Of a DNA stretch of 64,000 bases, positions 61,007 to 64,000 are shown piece after piece (positions within the stretch are counted from its first letter, which is position 1; each line of letters opens with the position of its first letter). The DNA is taken from assembly GCF_000239695.1 (NCBI RefSeq), contig NZ_JH470338.1:62001-126000 (forward strand), read 5' to 3'. Below the pieces are notes generated by a model. That model searched no databases, had not been told where the DNA came from, and saw only the letters and a list, made by a program, of their open reading frames with translations. Both the position numbers and the translations under genes were made by a program. The stretch comes from Actinomyces graevenitzii C83. Its GTDB lineage: Bacteria > Actinomycetota > Actinomycetes > Actinomycetales > Actinomycetaceae.

Positions 61007-63133
61007 GTGATGCGCCACCAAAAGAAACTAGACAAGGTAACTGCCCCTGCGGCGCGCTTCCAAGGATGGAAAGCCATGCCGCTGGGAAGCAAAATCGCGT
61101 TAGTGGTTCTGGTAGCGCTCGCGCTCATGGCCATATTCGCCCCTGAACTTGCTCCCTTCAAACCCGGCCAAAGCAGCCTGACCAGCGTAGAGGAAGTAGT
61201 AACCCTCGACGACGGCACCGAAACCCACATCACCAGCCAGGCTGCCCCGCCTGGAGGCGAGTTCATCTTCGGGACCGACGGCTCAGGTCGCGACGTGTTC
61301 TCCCGCATCATCTATGGCGCGCGAGTATCACTGGTAGTAGGTATCTCCGCTACCGCCCTGGCCCTGGCTGTGGCCGTAGTGCTCGGCGCTATCGCCGCCA
61401 CCGGCCGCAAATGGATCGCCGAAGCCCTGATGCGCACCCTGGACGTAATCATGTCCTTCCCCGGGATTGCGCTGGCGGCCGTGCTGGTGCTGGCGCTTAG
61501 CGCCACGCTACCCACACTGCCAGTGGTGGTGGTGTCCATTGCGGTTTTGTATGTGCCACAGTTAACCCGTGTAGTGCGAGCCAACATCATCTCCCAGTTC
61601 GGAGAAGACTATGTGGCTGCCTCCAAGGTAATGGGTGCCTCGGTACCCTGGATCTTGTTCAAGCACGTAGCTCGCAACTGCATCGCCCCGATCATGGTTT
61701 TCGCCACCGTCTTGGTGGCAGACGCGATCGTATTTGAGGCCTCACTAAGCTTCATGGGCGCAGGCATCAAAGCCACCAACACACCTACCTGGGGCAACAT
61801 GCTCTCTGAAGGTAAGGGCCTGCTGCTCAAGGGTAACTGGTGGGTGACTTTCTTCCCCGGTCTGTTCATCTTGATCACCACCTTGTGCCTAAACGTTTTG
61901 TCTGAAGGTCTAACTGACGCTATGGCCGCGCCGCGCATCCGTTCGCGCGCCGACGTCGAAGCTGACGAAGCCGCCCTGGAAGAAGTCGCTGGCGAAGGTC
62001 ACGGCAAGAATGGTGAGCTGGTGACCGAAAAGAGCATTTTCGAGTCCTCCTACCCCGAGATTCGCCGTCCTGAGGTGCAAGAGCACGTATCTCTAAGCGA
62101 GCGCCTAAACCAGCTGCGCGACTCTGAGCTCAAGCGCCGCGACCGCCTGGTTTACGCCACTCCCGAACAGGAGCCAGTGCTGGAGGTTAAAAACCTGTCC
62201 ATTGCCTTCCCCGCCCAGCACGGTGACGTCAACATTGTTGACAACGTCTCCTTCTCGGTGCGCCCGGGTGAAACCATGGGTCTGGTGGGTGAATCCGGTT
62301 GCGGTAAGTCCATCTCCTCCATGGCGGTTATGGGCCTGCTCCCGCCCAGCGCCCGCATCAGCGGTGAAATCCTGTTCAAGGGCAAGAACATCTTGGAGAT
62401 GACCCCGCAGCAGCACAATGACCTGCGTGGCCACGAAATGAGCATGATCTACCAGGACGCGCTCAGCTCGCTTAACCCCTCCATGCTGATCAAGGCCCAG
62501 ATGAAGCAGCTAACTCGACGCGGGGGCACCCGCAGCGCTGAGGAACTGCTGGAACTGGTGGGTCTAGACCCGGTGCGTACCCTGCAAAGCTACCCGCACG
62601 AGCTTTCCGGCGGTCAGCGTCAGCGCGTACTGATTGCTATGGCCCTAACCCGCGACCCCTCGCTGGTGATCGCTGACGAGCCCACCACCGCCCTGGACGT
62701 GACCGTGCAAAAGCAGGTGGTTGACCTGCTCAACAAGCTGCGTGAAGAGCTCGGCTTCGCAATGGTCTTCGTCTCTCACGACCTGGCGCTGGTGGCCAAG
62801 CTGGCCCACCGCATCACGGTTATGTACGCCGGCCAGGTGGTTGAGCAGGCTGAAACCATGGAGCTGCTAACCAACCCCACCCACGAATACACCCGTGGCC
62901 TGCTAGGTGCGGTGCTCTCCATTGAGGCTGGCTCCAACCGTCTGCACCAGGTGCGCGGCACCGTGCCCTCGCCGCGTGAGTTTGTCGACGGCGACCGTTT
63001 CGCCCCGCGCTCTAGCCACCCCGAGGTTGGGCTACACACCCGCCCTGTACTTAAGCCGGTTGATGGCAACCCCAACCACGTATTTGCTATCACCCCTGAG
63101 CTTGAGGCGCTGCTGAAGAAAGAGGCAAAGTGA
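61007..63133 (+). CDS. Fused ABC permease (DppC-like) and ATPase (DppD-like)
   Basis: The 708-aa protein combines two subunits normally encoded separately. Residues ~1-305 are a DppC-type permease (FGTDGSGRDVFSRIIYGARV, DYVAASKVMGASVPWILFKH). Residues ~305-385 are an acidic linker. The rest is an ATPase with Walker A GESGCGKS, signature LSGGQRQRV, Walker B VIADEPTTALDV, and the C-terminal oligopeptide-transporter extension. The reading frame is continuous, and no stop or ribosome site is seen at the junction. Fusion keeps permease and ATPase in fixed ratio. Such fusions are known but uncommon. Confidence 0.93.
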   Translation: MMRHQKKLDKVTAPAARFQGWKAMPLGSKIALVVLVALALMAIFAPELAPFKPGQSSLTSVEEVVTLDDGTETHITSQAAPPGGEFIFGTDGSGRDVFSRIIYGARVSLVVGISATALALAVAVVLGAIAATGRKWIAEALMRTLDVIMSFPGIALAAVLVLALSATLPTLPVVVVSIAVLYVPQLTRVVRANIISQFGEDYVAASKVMGASVPWILFKHVARNCIAPIMVFATVLVADAIVFEASLSFMGAGIKATNTPTWGNMLSEGKGLLLKGNWWVTFFPGLFILITTLCLNVLSEGLTDAMAAPRIRSRADVEADEAALEEVAGEGHGKNGELVTEKSIFESSYPEIRRPEVQEHVSLSERLNQLRDSELKRRDRLVYATPEQEPVLEVKNLSIAFPAQHGDVNIVDNVSFSVRPGETMGLVGESGCGKSISSMAVMGLLPPSARISGEILFKGKNILEMTPQQHNDLRGHEMSMIYQDALSSLNPSMLIKAQMKQLTRRGGTRSAEELLELVGLDPVRTLQSYPHELSGGQRQRVLIAMALTRDPSLVIADEPTTALDVTVQKQVVDLLNKLREELGFAMVFVSHDLALVAKLAHRITVMYAGQVVEQAETMELLTNPTHEYTRGLLGAVLSIEAGSNRLHQVRGTVPSPREFVDGDRFAPRSSHPEVGLHTRPVLKPVDGNPNHVFAITPELEALLKKEAK

Positions 63134-63969
63134 TGAGCCAGGCATGGGACCCCAAAGATCCGGTAGTTGAACTACGCAACGTCAACGTCATCCACAAGTC
63201 ACGTACCGGCGGGCTTTTCCACCCTGACACGGTGCACGCGGTTAACGACGTTTCGTTAACTGTCAGCCGTGGCCAAACCCTGGGAATCGTGGGTGAATCT
63301 GGTTGTGGTAAATCCACCACCGCCCGCGTAATGGTGGGTTTGCAGCCCATCACCAGCGGTGAGGTGCTGTTCAAGGGCCGCAAGCTCACCCACTCCAAGG
63401 CTGACCGACGCGATCTGGGACGCTCCATTTCGGTAGTGTTCCAGGATCCGGCCACCGCCTTGAACCCGCGCATGATCGTGCACGACACCCTAATTGACCC
63501 GCTTAACGTACACGGCATTGGTTCACCCAAGGACCGCGAGGCGCGCGTACGTGAGCTGCTGGCACTGGTTGGTTTGCCGCTAAGTGCCCTGGATGTGTTG
63601 CCGCGCCAAATCTCCGGCGGTCAGCGTCAGCGTGTGGCTATTGCCCGTGCGCTGGCTTTGGACCCCGACATTATCGTGGCCGATGAGCCCACCAGTGCTT
63701 TGGACGTGTCGGTGCGCGCCCAGGTGCTCAACCTATTGCAGGATCTAAAAGCCTCGCTGGGTTTGGGCCTGGTTTTCATCTCCCACGACATCAACACGGT
63801 GCGCTATGTATCTGACCGTATTGCAGTTATGTACTACGGCAAGATCATTGAAGAAAACACCACCCAGGAAATCTTTGCTCACCCCAAAGATGCCTACACC
63901 CGCAAGCTGCTTTCGGCTGTGCCTTCGCTTTTGAATGACGCGGGGCCTAAGGCGTCCCCGGCGGCCTAA
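63133..63969 (+). CDS. Peptide-type ABC transporter ATPase (DppF-like)
   Basis: The 278-aa protein starts at ATG 63133, which shares a base with the upstream TGA (TGATG); GTG 63130 is less likely. Walker A is GESGCGKST, the signature [15 protein letters not shown] and Walker B IIVADEPTSALDVS, with H-loop ISHDINTV. It is the second ATPase of the importer. The window ends 31 nt after the stop, where nothing further can be read. Confidence 0.95.
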   Translation: MSQAWDPKDPVVELRNVNVIHKSRTGGLFHPDTVHAVNDVSLTVSRGQTLGIVGESGCGKSTTARVMVGLQPITSGEVLFKGRKLTHSKADRRDLGRSISVVFQDPATALNPRMIVHDTLIDPLNVHGIGSPKDREARVRELLALVGLPLSALDVLPRQISGGQRQRVAIARALALDPDIIVADEPTSALDVSVRAQVLNLLQDLKASLGLGLVFISHDINTVRYVSDRIAVMYYGKIIEENTTQEIFAHPKDAYTRKLLSAVPSLLNDAGPKASPAA

Positions 63970-64000
63970 GCACAGCTAAAAGAATCAGATAATTTCCACT

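Overview
The window looks like the chromosome of a high-GC Gram-positive actinobacterium, probably of the Actinomycetaceae (inference). The evidence is an actinobacterial set of core genes (UvrD2-like helicase with HRDC domain, PPA1309-like protein, UPF0182 membrane protein, Orn, tandem dynamin-like GTPases, ftsEX with an M23 hydrolase, smpB, ssrA) and a tmRNA tag reading ANNNRTDFALAA. Host-style sequence occupies about 1-18.87 kb and about 55.4-64 kb. The roughly 36 kb between them is a mosaic accessory region that starts exactly at the 3' end of ssrA.

Left backbone (1-18.87 kb): helicase end, Lon-like PDZ protease, zincin-like protein, UPF0182, orn, tRNA-His and tRNA-Arg(TCT), two GTPases, ssb, the ftsE-ftsX-M23 divisome operon, smpB and tmRNA.

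Mobile module (about 18.8-32 kb): a large serine recombinase abuts ssrA, and its last 23 or so codons are antisense tmRNA sequence. It is followed by a lipoprotein, a XRE regulator, a GGCGGTA iteron field (probable replication origin) and ardA. A lantibiotic immunity operon lanFEG with a nisin/gallidermin-like precursor gene comes next, then an IS30 element, then a tightly overlapping mobilization/replication operon: excisionase-like HTH, SF3 primase-helicase, coiled-coil protein, mobC with a probable oriT in its 5' end, relaxase, a MobB-like coiled-coil membrane protein nested out of frame in the relaxase gene, and a small protein. No conjugation pore genes are visible, so this is best described as an integrative mobilizable element.

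Accessory mosaic (32-55.4 kb): a small CxxC protein, an orphan NADAR (DarT-antitoxin type) gene, a methyltransferase, an alpha/beta hydrolase, NYN and ISL3 remnants, a four-repeat CRISPR-like remnant without cas genes, lutABC with a lactate permease cut by an IS3 remnant, a TPR-CHAT protease divergent from a zinc-ribbon protein and a three-TM protein (candidate defence module), an MFS transporter, and a type I restriction system hsdM-hsdS-rhuM-hsdR. Three copies of one ISL3 terminal fragment punctuate the region.

Right backbone (55.4-64 kb): Cys-rich DUF1540-like protein, an alkyltransferase gene lying between two copies of a palindromic repeat, and a GntR/FCD regulator divergent from a peptide ABC importer (Tat lipoprotein, permease, a fused permease-ATPase, and a second ATPase). 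A shared 17-bp motif lies in front of the binding protein and the first permease.
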